Shown: positions 38,513 to 49,635, counted from the first letter of the stretch. The stretch: 64,000 bases of DNA from Linnemannia schmuckeri (GCA_029449235.1 JANATG010000001.1:2294001-2358000); one strand, 5' to 3'. The notes: generated by a model from the letters alone, not told the origin. Numbers and translations are program-made.

Positions 38513-41383
38513 ATGACTTCCTCAGCGCCAGCGCCATTGTCATTGCACTCAGGTCTAGGACACATGCCAGAAGGCATGGATTGTCTTACCTTTAGCAAGA
38601 CGACTCTCCTCACAGCCGCACTCAAGGCAGACATACAAGGCTTGATACAATCATACAATGAGGTGCGTGTCAAGTATGAACATTCCAGAGAGAAGGCGTT
38701 GATGTTTATAGTAGAAATGAAAAGGTCTGGGCAGTCTTGGCAAACATTTGGTATTAAGTCACCTTGCCCATTTTATTTATCGTAGAAAAATTCGGTTGAC
38801 TACCCTCCCTTTGCCACTCTTTGGAAGAGTCGACAGTTCTCTCTTATCCACTTTGCTTGCAATGACACTCAAAGTCGAGATATATTCATTGCTGGACTAA
38901 CGGAAGTGCTTCTGCGTAAGTAAAAGTAAACAAATCCCTCTCTGGAATGTGTACCTGCATTCACTCCTTCATCAACAACAATACACTTCAGGATGTTAAA
39001 GGTCGAAAAACACCAAGGCACAGTCAACAGAAAAGCTACAAGATGATGCACAGGATCGGTTTTGTTCAGCCTCTTCGTTGGACACGTCATGAGTTTTATG
39101 GATTACAAGATCCTCTCTCCGTCGAGAAGTCTTCACATGCCGATCGCTTACCCTAGACCGCGAGACAGGGGGCTCGACTAGGGACTTGGCGACTCAGCGA
39201 CTCGGCGCATAGGGGAGTCGATCGCACTTTACGTCAGTTTGTGTACTGAAGCGCAAAGTTTCTTCCACCTCTGAACTTTGAAGTCTCTCCGCGGAAAGGC
39301 AAAAAAAAAAAATAAATCAAACTTTGCTGTGCAGTCCATGCATGCATTTCCCCAAAAAGGAGTGATCGCGATGGTGAAATTAATTTCCATTCTTTCTCTG
39401 ACTTTCATCTTTTTACGTGTTCCTCTATTTCCTTTTTTTACAAATGTATAGGGTATCTGTCACCAAAGGAGACCTTGACGGTCCACGCAGGCGCAGTATA
39501 CGCATTGTATCTTTTATATTTCACTCAACCGACAAGATTTCCAAAGGTGCCGATCCGCTTCACAATGCATGATTGGCATTTGCTGGAATCAATCTATAAA
39601 CAGGCACTCGTAGATAAGGCAGCCGATCTGATATACGTCATCCGGAAACTACGGGATAGCGACGCCTTCGTATACGTGGCACAGGAGACACCAGTCAGCA
39701 AGCCAGTCATGGGCAACAACGAGTATGTTGCGACTCAAATGGAGAAGAAGCTGATCCAAACGGAACGCGCAATGCATGATGCAGTGTTGGTAATACTATC
39801 ATATTTATTTTTTTTCCTATTCATCGCTGTTTATTAATGACTCGTGCCGCAACAACCTATCTATGTGCCTGAATTTTTCACCTGATAATTATTTGGCTCG
39901 CTAATTTGTATTCAACTGCGCCTGTTACCTGTTTTCTTCCGCGTGTAAACAATGGCTGTGCATTTTAATAGGTCCCCATTGAACCCTTACTCAGTGACTT
40001 GTCGTCATTATCGGGGCAGTACCGGAAAGCGAAAATGGGTCTGGTGTCGTTGGCCTTGGCACGGCGATCAAGTGAACTCGTTATGCAACAACTCCTACGG
40101 GCCAAACCCGCCGACATGAACCTGAAGGAGGCACAGCCGTTGCCACAGTTCTTGAATGGACAGTCGACTCTTGGCGCAGCTCAACAACCAACAGGACATT
40201 CTTCTGCCACCGCAGCAACAACAACTGCCGCAACAATAGCAGCATCGTCAGACACGAGACGGACAATATTGTCAGACGACAATTCTGACACTGACATGGA
40301 ATTACACACTGAATCGACTGTGCCTTCGGTAAGACCTGCAGCCCCTCAGTCATATGATCAGTCCTCAACATCAACTTTCGCAACTACACCCGCGTCCACT
40401 ATGCAAAGGCCAACGGCAGGGCCAAATACGGCATCGACTATGACTGGACCATCGAATGCTCCTGTGGTTAGTTATGTTCGGAGGAGAGGTGGAAAGACGG
40501 CACAGTCGTCCACCTTGCCATCAGCGTTCCCAATGTCAATGCTACAATCCACGACCTCCAGCATAGGACCCCAGGTGGAGGATTTAGTCCGAGACTACTA
40601 CAGGCACCGTCTCTTACGGTTTGAATACGCAGGCTCGGGAGGCCTTACTCTAAATGATAACGAGTACCCTGAAGAATTTCTCGTAAGGATCCTTCATTTA
40701 GCTACCGATGATTTTTATTTCACCTTTCTCGTGAGTCTTGTCGTCATGCATTCTTGCGTCATTCTGCAGTTGTTAACATTCACTTTTTGGTTCTCTCATT
40801 CTTTTATTGTACGTGCACCGATTAGTTGGCGCATCGGATGAAGAAACGGGAATTCGAGAAGGAGAAACGAGCCGAGGAGAAACGGGAGAGAAAGAGCCAG
40901 AAGGCAAAGCGTAGACATGCAGAGAAACAGCGAGGAGCTGAAGACGTGGAGGGCGGCGCACCTGAACAAGGAGACGGTGATGGTAATAATGAAGAAGAAC
41001 ATGCTGCAGGTAGAGTACAACAGCAGCATAACCACGCGCATGGCCAAGAACAAGGACAAGGCAATGTGGAAGGCATGGCCATGGAAGGAGTCATTGTCGG
41101 TCCGCGGGACCAGCATACGTCAGGAGCACACGTTGCAGTGATGCAACAGAGCGAGCCGCAGTATGGCCAGGAATCAAGAGGACAAGGGGTGCCCCAACAA
41201 TGGGATACTTTGCCATTGAGCGCCACCGCCGCAAACGACGCCATGGCTGAGAGTCACAAACGTGGCACTGCATCAGATCTGGATGGAATTGCTGATGGTC
41301 GACAGGGCGAGGTAGAAGCTGACTTGCAGACCATTGAAGGGGCAGAGTCTTTGGTGCAGTTACAGAAGCATGGGCACCCTTAG
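38513..41383 (+). CDS. SNAPC1: snRNA-activating protein complex subunit 1 (SNAPC1/SNAP43-like)
   Basis: Five exons: 38513-38662, 38786-38915, 39452-39789, 39972-40682 and 40826-41383, giving 628 residues. The conserved SNAPC1 N-terminal domain is spread over the first three exons: TLLTAALKADIQGLIQSYNE, then DYPPFATLWKSRQFSLIHF, then YLSPKETLTVHAGAVYALY and the TQPTRFPKVPIRF motif. The complex binds proximal sequence elements and drives RNA polymerase II and III transcription of snRNA genes in the nucleus (family knowledge). The C-terminal 350 residues are Thr/Ala/Ser/Gln-rich with a strongly charged helix (KKREFEKEKRAEEKRERK), making the protein much longer than human SNAPC1 (368 residues). 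Intron 2 is 536 nt; a missed small exon there is possible. The start is the first ATG of the exon 1 frame; a second ATG 18 codons later is an alternative. Confidence 0.85.
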
Positions 41384-41550
41384 TGTACATAGCTTCGAAT
41401 TTTTTGTGGAAGTCAATTGAAAGAAAACATACAAAGGCAATGCCCAATCCTGAGGAGGTGTGATCCTTTGCCAGGGGGTGTTTTTTTTTCAGAAGGAAAA
41501 AAGATGGGGTAGAGTCTGAGCCCAAGGCGAGGGGTCGACAGAGGAAGGGA

Positions 41551-41780
41551 GAGGAAGAGCAATTGAGTTTTGTGCAAGAGCTTTGCTTGTGCACTGCATG
41601 CTAGCTGTGGTTTGTTGAAATAAGATAGGAGGATGATGAATGACCAAGGAAAAAAAATGGCGCAGAAGACAAAATAAATTCAGCTGTAACAATGTCAGGA
41701 ACAATAGGGACGAAGGGATTGAAAAGTGATGGAGGATGCTATTGTTTGTCACACAACTTTTTTTCGATTTTTATTTTTGG
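41551..41780. repeat. 3' flank of ISG12-like repeat unit (unit A)
   Basis: Contains the two flanking motifs that recur through the array: GCAATTGAGTT (41558) and TTGTTTGTCACACAA (41742) followed by a T-rich GATTTTTA element. Related copies lie at about 43841-43880, 44617 plus 44751-44780, 46345-46375, 50597-50610, and 53252 plus 53410-53440. They sit 100-700 bases below the coding part of each minus-strand unit, as a shared 3' UTR would. Confidence 0.6.
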
Positions 41781-42034
41781 GGCGTGGTCCATGTGTGAGC
41801 GATAGTAAAAAAAAAAAAAGTGATTAGGAGCAGCAGCAACGAGATCTTAAACAACGCAATGAAACCTACAACGTCGATTGCCACAATTGTTATTTGCCAG
41901 TGCAAGAGGATTTGTCAACTGCTCTCAAATTTTTCTTGTCTTTCATCGTCATACTCACGAGGGAAGGAACGTAAAGGGGCAAAAAGGGTAGGTATCCCTT
42001 ACCTTATTCCTTCCACATTCTTCCATCCCCTCAC

Positions 42035-42349
42035 CTATTTTTTGATTCTGCTGCAGTCACGACATTTACCGACCGCGCCTATGGCAGCGGCACCTGCCGT
42101 CGCTCCTCCTACGACAGCGACAAGTGCAATCCCGGCAGCTCCTAGAGCAGCAGCTCCAGACTGAAGGGTTGCGCATGCAGATCCAGAGTCGACTGCTCCA
42201 CCGTAGGAGGCCATGATTTCTGCGGCGGCAGTTCCGGCGGTGATACTCATAACTCCCAATCCGAGCGCTCCGATGATAACAGTGATGACAAAGAGCGCAG
42301 CGATGGCTCCAATTAGTCCTGCGTCGAATCCTACAATGATGAAAATCAT
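42035..42349 (-). CDS. ISG12/IFI27-like small hydrophobic protein (unit A)
   Basis: A 104-residue protein that is almost wholly hydrophobic and Gly/Ala-rich. The family core ITAGTAAAEIMASYGG is followed by AVDSGSACATLQS and GAAALGAAG. This matches the animal ISG12/IFI6 signature (GG-x2-A-x-GS-x2-A-x-LQS-x-GAAG) with one Gly/Ala change. The N-terminus (MIFIIVGFDAGLIGAI) differs from the MPxx start shared by the other copies. It ends shortly after the core with a basic CRDCSRIKK tail and has no acidic extension; an alternative splice from GTAAATG near 42070 cannot be excluded. Animal relatives insert into mitochondrial, ER or nuclear membranes and modulate cell death and innate responses; the role in a fungus is unknown. 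It is convergent with SNAPC1. Confidence 0.7.
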   Translation of the reverse strand: MIFIIVGFDAGLIGAIAALFVITVIIGALGLGVMSITAGTAAAEIMASYGGAVDSGSACATLQSGAAALGAAGIALVAVVGGATAGAAAIGAVGKCRDCSRIKK

Positions 42350-42618
42350 GTTTTTGATTGCTGATATCCTTGTGTGTGTGTATGGTACATTGGTTGTGTT
42401 GTGGATTTGTTTGTGAAAGAGATGGGCGGTGTGGAGCAATAATAGCAAAGGGGGAGGAAGGTGTGAATTCGTAGGTCGAAGGATAATTTTAAGCTAGAGC
42501 ACCAAGAGAAAAAAAACTAATCCATTGCTTTTGCAGGTCATGATAAAAAGCAAGCTTTTTTTTTGATGGTGGTATCATAAGCATGCGTAACTTGGCTGGG
42601 TTGCTCCCTCGTTAAATC

Positions 42619-42619
<1 letters not shown>

Positions 42620-42658
<39 letters not shown>
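42620..42658. repeat. 39-base T run
   Basis: An unbroken T homopolymer upstream of unit A. A comparable 40-base A run occurs at 48948-48987 within the same array. Confidence 0.9.
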
Positions 42659-42659
<1 letters not shown>

Positions 42660-42698
42660 GTAGAGCAGTATGCCAAAGCACATTTTGATAGAAGTAGA

Positions 42699-42740
42699 GA
42701 CGCGCTTTGGAGTGGGGTATGAAAAGCACGCTTTTAAGGG
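42699..42740 (-). promoter_or_regulatory. Shared upstream element of ISG12-like units (unit A copy)
   Basis: GACGCGCTTTGG followed by a TGAAAAGCACGC element, about 350 bases upstream of the unit A start. Related copies lie at 47191-47220 upstream of unit D (GACGCGCTTTG, then TGAAAGGCACG), 45821-45832 upstream of unit C (GGCGCGCATTGG) and 50253-50263 upstream of unit G (GCCCGCGTTGG). This could be a common promoter element or simply residual duplication homology. Confidence 0.4.
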
Positions 42741-43020
42741 AGCGGCTGTGGAAAATCTTTTTTGGCAATAGTACGTTTAGCTTATTCAAATAAAGCATTC
42801 CTGAGGATAATGAGATTGTGGATTTGGCCTAAGTAAGAGAGTCATGTTGGAGATCAAGTACTTTTTTACTATCAGACGGACGAGAGAGCAGCGACAGCTT
42901 CGCCCTTCTGAGGTTATGGCCCATCTTGTCTCAATTGATCAGTGAGCGAAGACATGACTTTGAGGGCTGTGCCACAGTGAGACTGTTAGATTGAATTAGG
43001 CCGTCGCTGATATCCCGCTG

Positions 43021-43510
43021 CACTTCTTAACGAGCAACACTTGAAGGACACAAAGATCCGCCGCGTCGACTACCTCACTATCCGCTGTCTCTTCTCTCTC
43101 CAAGCCAGAGTTCACTAGCTCCTACACTAATATCTCCCACAAGTATATCGTCGCCACCGATTCAATCAAAAAGACCTGCTACATCCTCGTCAAAACCCTT
43201 AAGGTTAACCACATCGACGACCTCGCCATCGCTGTCTCCTCTCTGGGCGACCTCTCTTTCACTATCTCCTACATCGAGGCCTCCAACAAGCATGTCATTG
43301 TCATATGAGTCGACTCCATCTGGGAGTGTCTACGTCTCTGCCGTCCAAGCAAGATTTCACTGCACGCCTCGCCCAGATCTCTCGTTAACAAAATCTATGA
43401 TTCCGTCCGTGATGTTGCTTGCAGGACATTTTGTCGAGGGCGTGCACTCGTTCAGGCTACCCTTTTACAAGGCGGCTTACCCAGTCGATCCAGAACTGGA
43501 ATAGGCTGGA
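43021..43510 (+). pseudogene. Unidentified degenerate coding segment inside the array
   Basis: This 490-base stretch is rich in C-ending codons and reads sensibly in one frame: HKYIVATDSIKKTCYILVKT, then VNHIDDLAIAVSSLGDLSF, a stop, then SLVNKIYDSVRDVACRTFC. Internal similarity is visible between GTCGACTACCTCACTATC and the ATCGACGACCTCGCCATC part. Frames change and stops intervene, so it is not functional as it stands. I do not recognise the family. It separates units A and B and looks foreign to both. Confidence 0.35.
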
Positions 43511-44190
43511 CCGTATCTTCTGTATCGATGTCTTCCTTCAGCCGTCACTTCTTCGCAGCTAATCTGAGTTACGTATGTCACCAAGAACTTGCATAGCGTG
43601 GTAGCATCTAGAAAAAGAACGACAATGGCCAATCACAAAGAGGTAGACCTTTGCCATGGTTCTATTTTAGGATAGCCATTGATTGGAATGATAGGAGGTA
43701 AGAAGGGGAGCGTGTGAGTTTTGGATGGTTCGAGAAAAGGTAGCAGAGAGAGAGGAATGACCATGGCGAAGAAGTCGACGCAAAGTAAACTTAATTGCTA
43801 AAAAGAAGAACAATAGGGACGGAATGTGTTCCGATTACAAGGGCTGTTTATTTGTCACACAATCCTTTTGATTTTTAAATGGGGATCAAAAGGGGTAAGA
43901 GTGATGAACAAGTAGAAATAAAGGTGTGGTATGTTGCAAATGGATGACAGATGACCGAAAAAGGATCAATTTCCACATTCGTCATTTTCAGGGCAAAAGG
44001 GGGTGAGTTGCCTACTGCTCAAATTTTTTATTCATCTCAAAAGCTCCTTTTTTTGTTGGCGAAGGTGAGGACGCTTCTGGGATCAAAAAGGAATAAAGCC
44101 TCTACCACACCTTATACTACCACTTGCCCACAGTCAATAGAAGAGATTGTCTTCTCCAGTCACATCGATAGGATTCGCGAAGGCTTGTTA

Positions 44191-44445
44191 TCATTTTTCA
44201 TCGCTACCTTCTCTAGTCGCGGTGGTAGCAATCGCCTCTGCAGTTGCTCCTCCTGTGACACTGGCGATCGTGGTTCCGGTAACTGACTGAGCGGTTGTTC
44301 CGATGGCTTGAAAAACCGCGATGGCTCCTGCTCCTCCTTTTACGGCGGCGATCCCAGCCATGCTCAATCCGAGTGCTCCGTCAACTCCGGTGTCAGAGTT
44401 ATGTAGTCGACACCACCAACTTCTAGATTCTTCTAGCGCCACCAA
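44191..44445 (-). pseudogene. ISG12/IFI27-like relic (unit B)
   Basis: The readable part (LGLSMAGIAAVKGGAGAIAV, then FQAIGTTAQSVTGTTIASV and TGGATAEAIATTATRE) aligns with the core and following Ala/Gly segment of the family. The hydrophobic N-terminus and MPxx start are missing and stops occur directly upstream. The GSACA-x-LQSIGAAG motif is eroded. It keeps the array's 3' flank at 43841-43880. Confidence 0.55.
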
Positions 44446-44962
44446 ACGAGCCAGGTAGCCCTTGCTGACTAATTTAGCCCTAAGATTATCTAGACAACAC
44501 GTTTTTTTGACGATTCAAGAGCACCCATGACATGTTGTATTTGAAAGCCTGCTTTTCGTTGAATCTTTGCCTGAATGATTGGAGGCAATATTCAAACTCA
44601 AAGCAGGGAGGGAAAAAGCAATTGAGTTTACGTGGTTTTTGTCTGCGTTCTATCATAGTTTTTTTAAGAACGAAGGAGGAATGACTATGAGGCGGAGAAG
44701 AAGAAAAGACCAAAGGATGAAACGGAGACTCTGGATTTGATTAAAGATGATTTTATTTGTAGCACAATCTTTCGATTTTTGAAGAGCGGCGAGGAATTTG
44801 ATACAAAAAAAAAAGAGACAGTTGACATTCGCCATTGATCAGGACATAACGTTTGTCGACTACTCACGATATCTCCAAAGATTTGTGTTGTTGGAGAGGT
44901 TGCTCATAGAAACAAAGACGTGGCAAAAAGAACTCGACCATCTTCTTGACACGCCGTTCGTC

Positions 44963-45478
44963 TTACTGCGTGTAAAGATCAGAGATCTCCCTGACATGTG
45001 CATCGTCCGTCGCATTTTGAGGTCTTTCGGTGACGTTGCCACCGTTTCCTCCGGCGTATCCATCCTCTCCGTCATATTCGTCGTCTTCATCATCCCCATA
45101 GTTTCCATTCATGCCATCCCTGGGTGAGCTTCCTCCGAGAGTAGGTGATGGGCCCTCAGGAGGAGGAGACGAGCGCTTAGGAGGCGGTCCTTCCAGGGAG
45201 TTGATGATTTCCTTCGTAGCCACTCCTCCTACGACAGCGGCAGCTGTAGCTGCGCCAGCAGAAAGACTGCCAGCTGCTCCAATGGACTGGAGAATCGCGC
45301 AGGCAGACCCTTTGGCAACCTCTCCTCCATAAGACGTCATAATCGTGGAGGCGACAGTTCCAGCGCTAATTCCTGCGGTGCCGAAACCAAGTACTGCAAC
45401 TGCAGCGGGAATGGCGATGGGCAACACGATGGCCCCAGCGGTGATGACCAATGCTTTTTCGAAAAAGTTAAAGGGCAT
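44963..45478 (-). CDS. ISG12/IFI27-like protein with acidic tail (unit C)
   Basis: A 171-residue protein. Residues 1-70 are the family module: MPFNFFEKALVITAGAIVLP, then GFGTAGISAG (31-40) and GGEVAKGSACAILQSIGAAG (51-70), an excellent match to the animal ISG12 motif. Residues about 71-92 add a third Ala/Gly/Val hydrophobic stretch. From about 95 the protein is soluble: a Pro/Ser-rich linker (PPPKRSSPPPEGPSPTLGG), an acidic Asp/Glu/Gly/Tyr region (YGDDEDDEYDGEDGYAGG) and a final EISDLYTQ. Two or three membrane segments with an exposed tail are expected. A TATA-like TATATAAA lies 174 bases upstream of the ATG. This is the best-preserved member with a tail. Confidence 0.8.
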   Translation of the reverse strand: MPFNFFEKALVITAGAIVLPIAIPAAVAVLGFGTAGISAGTVASTIMTSYGGEVAKGSACAILQSIGAAGSLSAGAATAAAVVGGVATKEIINSLEGPPPKRSSPPPEGPSPTLGGSSPRDGMNGNYGDDEDDEYDGEDGYAGGNGGNVTERPQNATDDAHVREISDLYTQ

Positions 45479-45651
45479 GTTGTCCTGTTTGAAGAAGTGT
45501 GGACGTGGTGGTAGGTGTTTCTGAGTTGTTCGTTGACGAGGGGGTGGTAAGTTGCGCTAATGTGTTGTTTTGTGGTAGGGGACGGCGGCGTGGTGTATGT
45601 TGAGAAAAATGCGCGAGGAGAGAGGATGAAAAAGATAGCCGAGGAAGGTGG

Positions 45652-45659
45652 TTTATATA
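45652..45659 (-). promoter_or_regulatory. TATA-like element of unit C
   Basis: TATATAAA on the minus strand, 174 bases upstream of the unit C start. Similar elements precede units F and G at comparable distances, which supports a real core promoter. Confidence 0.55.
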
Positions 45660-46493
45660 TCGGGCCTAGAGGCCAGCTTACTTTGATGGAAAAGAAAGGC
45701 TTTGTGATAGACGGTATTGACAGAGCGTATTGATCTTGATGAGGGCGGGTTTGTTGATTGTGAAGAAAAGCGTTCCTTTTGTTACATGGGTTGAGAAAAC
45801 TTTAGTTTTGATAGTGAAAAGGCGCGCATTGGAGATTGTAAAAAATTTTCTTTCAACAAAGATGCAAGTATTGTTCGCCAAATAAAATCAGATGGTGGCG
45901 TTTGCATTGCGGATTAGGGGGGAATCTTCTTTGGTCAACTCTATTTCTAGTGCGGGGCGCAAAAGAACGACGACTTTGCATTGCAGGATTGTCCTTTTTT
46001 TCCAGTTGCTGTTTGAATGAAGGCTTAATGGCAAGGAAGGTTCTGGTGTTAGGATACATAGTCGTTTTTTTTTACCTCTCTTGACGACAAGCAGTCGACA
46101 GATAAATAGATAATTTTGGTAACCAATCATAACATAGGAATGGAACTTCGCCTTGTTTTTACGAAAGCCTTTGCAAAGAAGATATCTACTACCAAGATGA
46201 GAGAGGGAGTAGTTAAGGTATGTATGACTTTGTCTGAGGATGCCATCTTTGACTTGAAGAGAGAAGTGATCATGTCGAAGCAGACAAAGAATAACCAACT
46301 GCAGCATAGACAAAAAAGGGGATAGGGAAATGATTTTAAAGTTGTTTTTATTTTGTTTACAATCTTTCGATTCCTTGGTTTTTCGAAGACTGAGGGACGC
46401 GAAAAATAGTTGGAGACTGTCTATTTTTTTTTTTTTTTTTTTTTTTCAAGGCTTTGTTCACGAAATGCTGCTTGATCAAAAGGCGAGGCTCTT

Positions 46494-46895
46494 CTACCCC
46501 TTCTTTGCTGCACTCGCCTGGTGCCGGTAAAAAGCTATGACCTCCTTGGCATCGGTGTCAGGGATGATATCGCCGTCGTTCCCTGCATCAAAGCCCTCGT
46601 CTTCTTCAGTCGCTTCGGTAGTATTCGCATGGGATTGACATCTGTCTTCATCCCCATGCGTGATCACAGAAAAAACTGCTGCAGCCACTCCGCCGACGAC
46701 ACTGGCAATTGCGGTCTGAGCAGCCGACAAACTAGCGACTCCGGCGGTCGGTCCAGCAAAGGAGGTCACGACAAAGGTGGCGGTGGTAGCCGTACTTCCG
46801 GCGATGAGGACTCCCGCAATGCCAGTGACCACCAATGGGACGGTAACGGCTCCGGCGATGACGGCAGCTCCAGTTGCCAAAGGATTCCAGGGCAT
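46494..46895 (-). CDS. ISG12/IFI27-like protein, divergent core (unit D)
   Basis: A 133-residue protein beginning MPWNPLATGAAVIAGAVTVP, the family N-terminus. The core is still Gly/Ala/Thr-rich and hydrophobic (GIAGVLIAGSTATTATFVV) but the GSACA-x-LQS motif has become ASLSAAQTAIASVVGG. The tail is acidic (EATEEDEGFDAGNDGDIIPD) and ends AKEVIAFYRHQASAAKKG, whose KEVIAFYRHQ resembles the REISDLYTQ end of unit C. The open frame is intact. The altered core means that either the function has drifted or the gene is on its way out. Confidence 0.65.
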   Translation of the reverse strand: MPWNPLATGAAVIAGAVTVPLVVTGIAGVLIAGSTATTATFVVTSFAGPTAGVASLSAAQTAIASVVGGVAAAVFSVITHGDEDRCQSHANTTEATEEDEGFDAGNDGDIIPDTDAKEVIAFYRHQASAAKKG

Positions 46896-48029
46896 TTTGT
46901 TTTGTCTCGACCAAGATGAGGGTCGTAGGTTTTTGTTGGGTGCAGTTGTTTAGTGAGAACGTGGAAAAATGTAGGGAAATGTTTTTTTGATCCGGTTGTC
47001 TGAGAGGGAGTGGTTTGATAGAGAGAAGAGTGAGCGAGGAAGAGAGAAGGTGTAGAATATAGGTCGATCGTAGGTTTAATTGTGTAGAGATGGACAAAAA
47101 TGGATAGGATTTGTTTCTGCTGGTGTTGCATTTTGTTTGGCTGCAAGGCTTTTTTTTTCTTACGAATGTCCTTAAAAATTTTATGGAAGAGACGCGCTTT
47201 GCTGCGGAACATGAAAGGCACGTCCTTTTTTATTAGTAGTGAGTAATGCCAGCCATTGCTTGCCAATTAAGGTCACTTTTAAGCATTAGGACTGTTGATT
47301 GGATCTCATTGTTCAGATCTAGGGCGCAGCTGAACGGATAGCTTTGCCATGCGAGAGAATTTTCTTTGTCTCTTCGATTGATTGTTGGGCGAAGACTTAT
47401 CTTGAGCGACAAAGTAATTGAGGGCAGTGCCGCTGCAATATCTTATCTCCCGTTCATGCACCCTTCTCAGTAATTGAAGGATGAAAAAAAATGAATCACC
47501 AATGGCCAAGCACATGCAGAAGTGGATCTGTGCCAGCCTTAGCTTTAGAGAGGTGAATAGTTGACCGAAATTGTTCGTGCTCAAGGCGAGAGGGAAAGAG
47601 GGATGGAGAAATAAAAAAATAAGTGTAAATGAATGTTTATGACTGCCATCCTTATTTATTCTTTTGAGGAGGAGAGAGGGGTTTGCCATGACAAAAAAGA
47701 AGAAAACAGACAATAGGTCGCATTCTTATTTGAGGATTGATGGTTTGATATTTTGCGCCTTCGAGGGATGTTAGCGTTGTTGCACAATGAATCGGCTAGT
47801 TCCAAAGATTTTTGTTGGCGAGACCTCTACCGCGACTCTCTTCCATGGGCCTATGCGCCTATGATTAGAAGACAAGAAGGCCCACATTGGTACTGCCGTC
47901 TTCACTGCCATCGCTGTAGCATCTTTCATCGTCATTATCGCGTCCGACAGTCGTCTCCATAGGCGCCATGGCAGCAGACCGTTCGCATTTTTTCTTCCTC
48001 ACGATCATGGGATAATCCTCTGCAATCAC

Positions 48030-48590
48030 TCATTCTACAGAAACAAAAGTGCCATTCGTCTCGCTTCGGCTCTCTTCGTTGACTTTGCTCTCGGTTATTT
48101 TTGTTGCTCTGTCATCTCCACAATCGTTTCTACCCTCGTTTTTTTCTTGGACTTCATCAGACAATTCATATGTTGCCATTCTCTCTGCGGACGATTGACC
48201 GCCATCTGCTGCGCGTGGCTGCACGCCGCCTGTTGCGCCTCATCCGTCTCCACATGCTCTGAGGAGTCACCATTCATCTGCATTTGCAAAGATGTTAGCC
48301 ACTCCCGGAGACGTCATGCTTGCGGAAAAGGCGAGCACTGGTCTGTTAGCCCCAATGCGACCAACTCCAATGGAATGGAGAAGGGCGCTGGCACATCCTT
48401 TGGCGACTATTACTTCAGGAGCCATAGCATATTTGGCGGCCTTAGAACCCACGACAATGCCAATGGAACCGAGCCCGAGCCCTCAGACTGCCAGGGGGAT
48501 GGCCATGAGTACCATGGTGGATACGGTGGTAACGGCTATGCCTTGGACGAACGTGAGATCAGTGAGTTGTGCAAGGTTTATTAGCTAAGG
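48030..48590 (-). pseudogene. ISG12/IFI27-like relic with in-frame stop (unit E)
   Basis: On the minus strand one frame reads TMVLMAIPLAV, a TGA stop, then GLGLGSIGIVVGSKAAKYAM, then VIVAKGCASALLHSIGVG, clearly the family core with Cys/Ala swapped. It ends at 48267. A polar frame (48224-48030, rich in Glu/Asp/Ser) follows after further stops and may be the old tail. No MPxx start is visible. The stop inside the second hydrophobic segment and the lost start make it a pseudogene. Confidence 0.6.
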
Positions 48591-48946
48591 ATGCTATTTT
48601 TTCACAAAGGTATGTGATGAGTTGTGCCGAGGAGTTTTTTTTGTGGCGGAGGGGTGGTGATGCGGTGCGGTGGATCAGTGAGTGGTAAAAAGAAAGATTT
48701 GGGAATCAGAATTCGGTGAACCGATACCCACTTGCACTTGTTGGTGATAACTATCCAAAGGCCTTGTCCATAAAGTCATTAAAAAACGTGGTCTAGATGG
48801 TTGTTTTTTAAAAAGCGCGATTTTGTATGATAGTGCTAAAAACCTTCGCAATTTTTGCTAATCAAAGGTGCGCTTGGGCTTGCTGGAGTGGGTATGATCT
48901 GTATTATTTCAAAGGCTTTCGTTGTTGGCAAGGTCGCTTATTCAAC

Positions 48947-48947
<1 letters not shown>

Positions 48948-48987
<40 letters not shown>
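48948..48987. repeat. 40-base A run
   Basis: An unbroken A homopolymer between units E and F, in the 3' flank of unit F. Confidence 0.9.
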
Positions 48988-48989
<2 letters not shown>

Positions 48990-49095
48990 AGCGAAACACT
49001 CTAACCAACGTCTTCATATTTGAGACAGCAAAACTTAGTCGTGCCACTTTAGGTGCTACTGCTGGTGAAGAACAGAGATCGCCTTGGTATTAATC

Positions 49096-49473
49096 TCATC
49101 GACATCTTCGCCGATGTTTCCTCCATCTATTGCAAAAAGTCTGTGCCGGGACATACACTATCAATGACCATTGATCATCATCATCTTCACTGGCGATCTG
49201 GGCGATCAGCACCACCACACTCACTACGGTTGCCACAGTAGTGACAAGCGCTTTTTTAGAAAGCCCAACCCCACTGATGGCCTTGGCAACCACACAGGCT
49301 GACCCTTTGGCGATGACCCCTCCACAAGCTATCATAACACTGGTGATCACAGTGCTTGTGAGAACAGCGGTGGAACTGAACCCAAATCCAGCGGCAATTG
49401 AGGACACGGCAAATGATAAAGCCATGGTTCCGGCACTGATAACTGCTCCTGCTACAATGGGTTTCAAGGGCAT
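49096..49473 (-). CDS. ISG12/IFI27-like protein without acidic tail (unit F)
   Basis: A 125-residue protein starting MPLKPIVAGAVISAGTMALS. The core keeps GFSSTAVLTS (31-40) and GGVIAKGSAC (51-60) at exactly the same residue positions as units C and H, but LQSIGAAG is replaced by VAKAISGVG. A further Val-rich membrane segment (TTVATVVSVVVLIAQIA) follows, then a DDDD patch and a basic end (RWRKHRRRCR). The frame is open upstream to 49719, but homology with the other copies begins only at this ATG, and a TATAAA lies 163 bases before it. Confidence 0.68.
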   Translation of the reverse strand: MPLKPIVAGAVISAGTMALSFAVSSIAAGFGFSSTAVLTSTVITSVMIACGGVIAKGSACVVAKAISGVGLSKKALVTTVATVVSVVVLIAQIASEDDDDQWSLIVYVPAQTFCNRWRKHRRRCR

Positions 49474-49635
49474 GTTTTGTTTGACTGTGTAATAAGGGTA
49501 GTAAATTTTTGTTGTTTGCGCGACGGGTTGATGTGTTGAGCCAGGCGGAGGCGTTGTTTGTGCAATAAGTAAAGGTAGAGTGATAGAATAGACAAGTGAG
49601 TGAGGATAGAAGGCGAACATGAAGTCCCGTGTGAA

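Noticed and set aside
48147..48584. Plus-strand ORF ending GYGGNGYALDEREISELCKVY, which looks like the tail of unit C
   Set aside because: The minus strand of the same DNA carries the family core (AKGCASALLHSIG), so this is an antisense shadow and the resemblance is chance composition.
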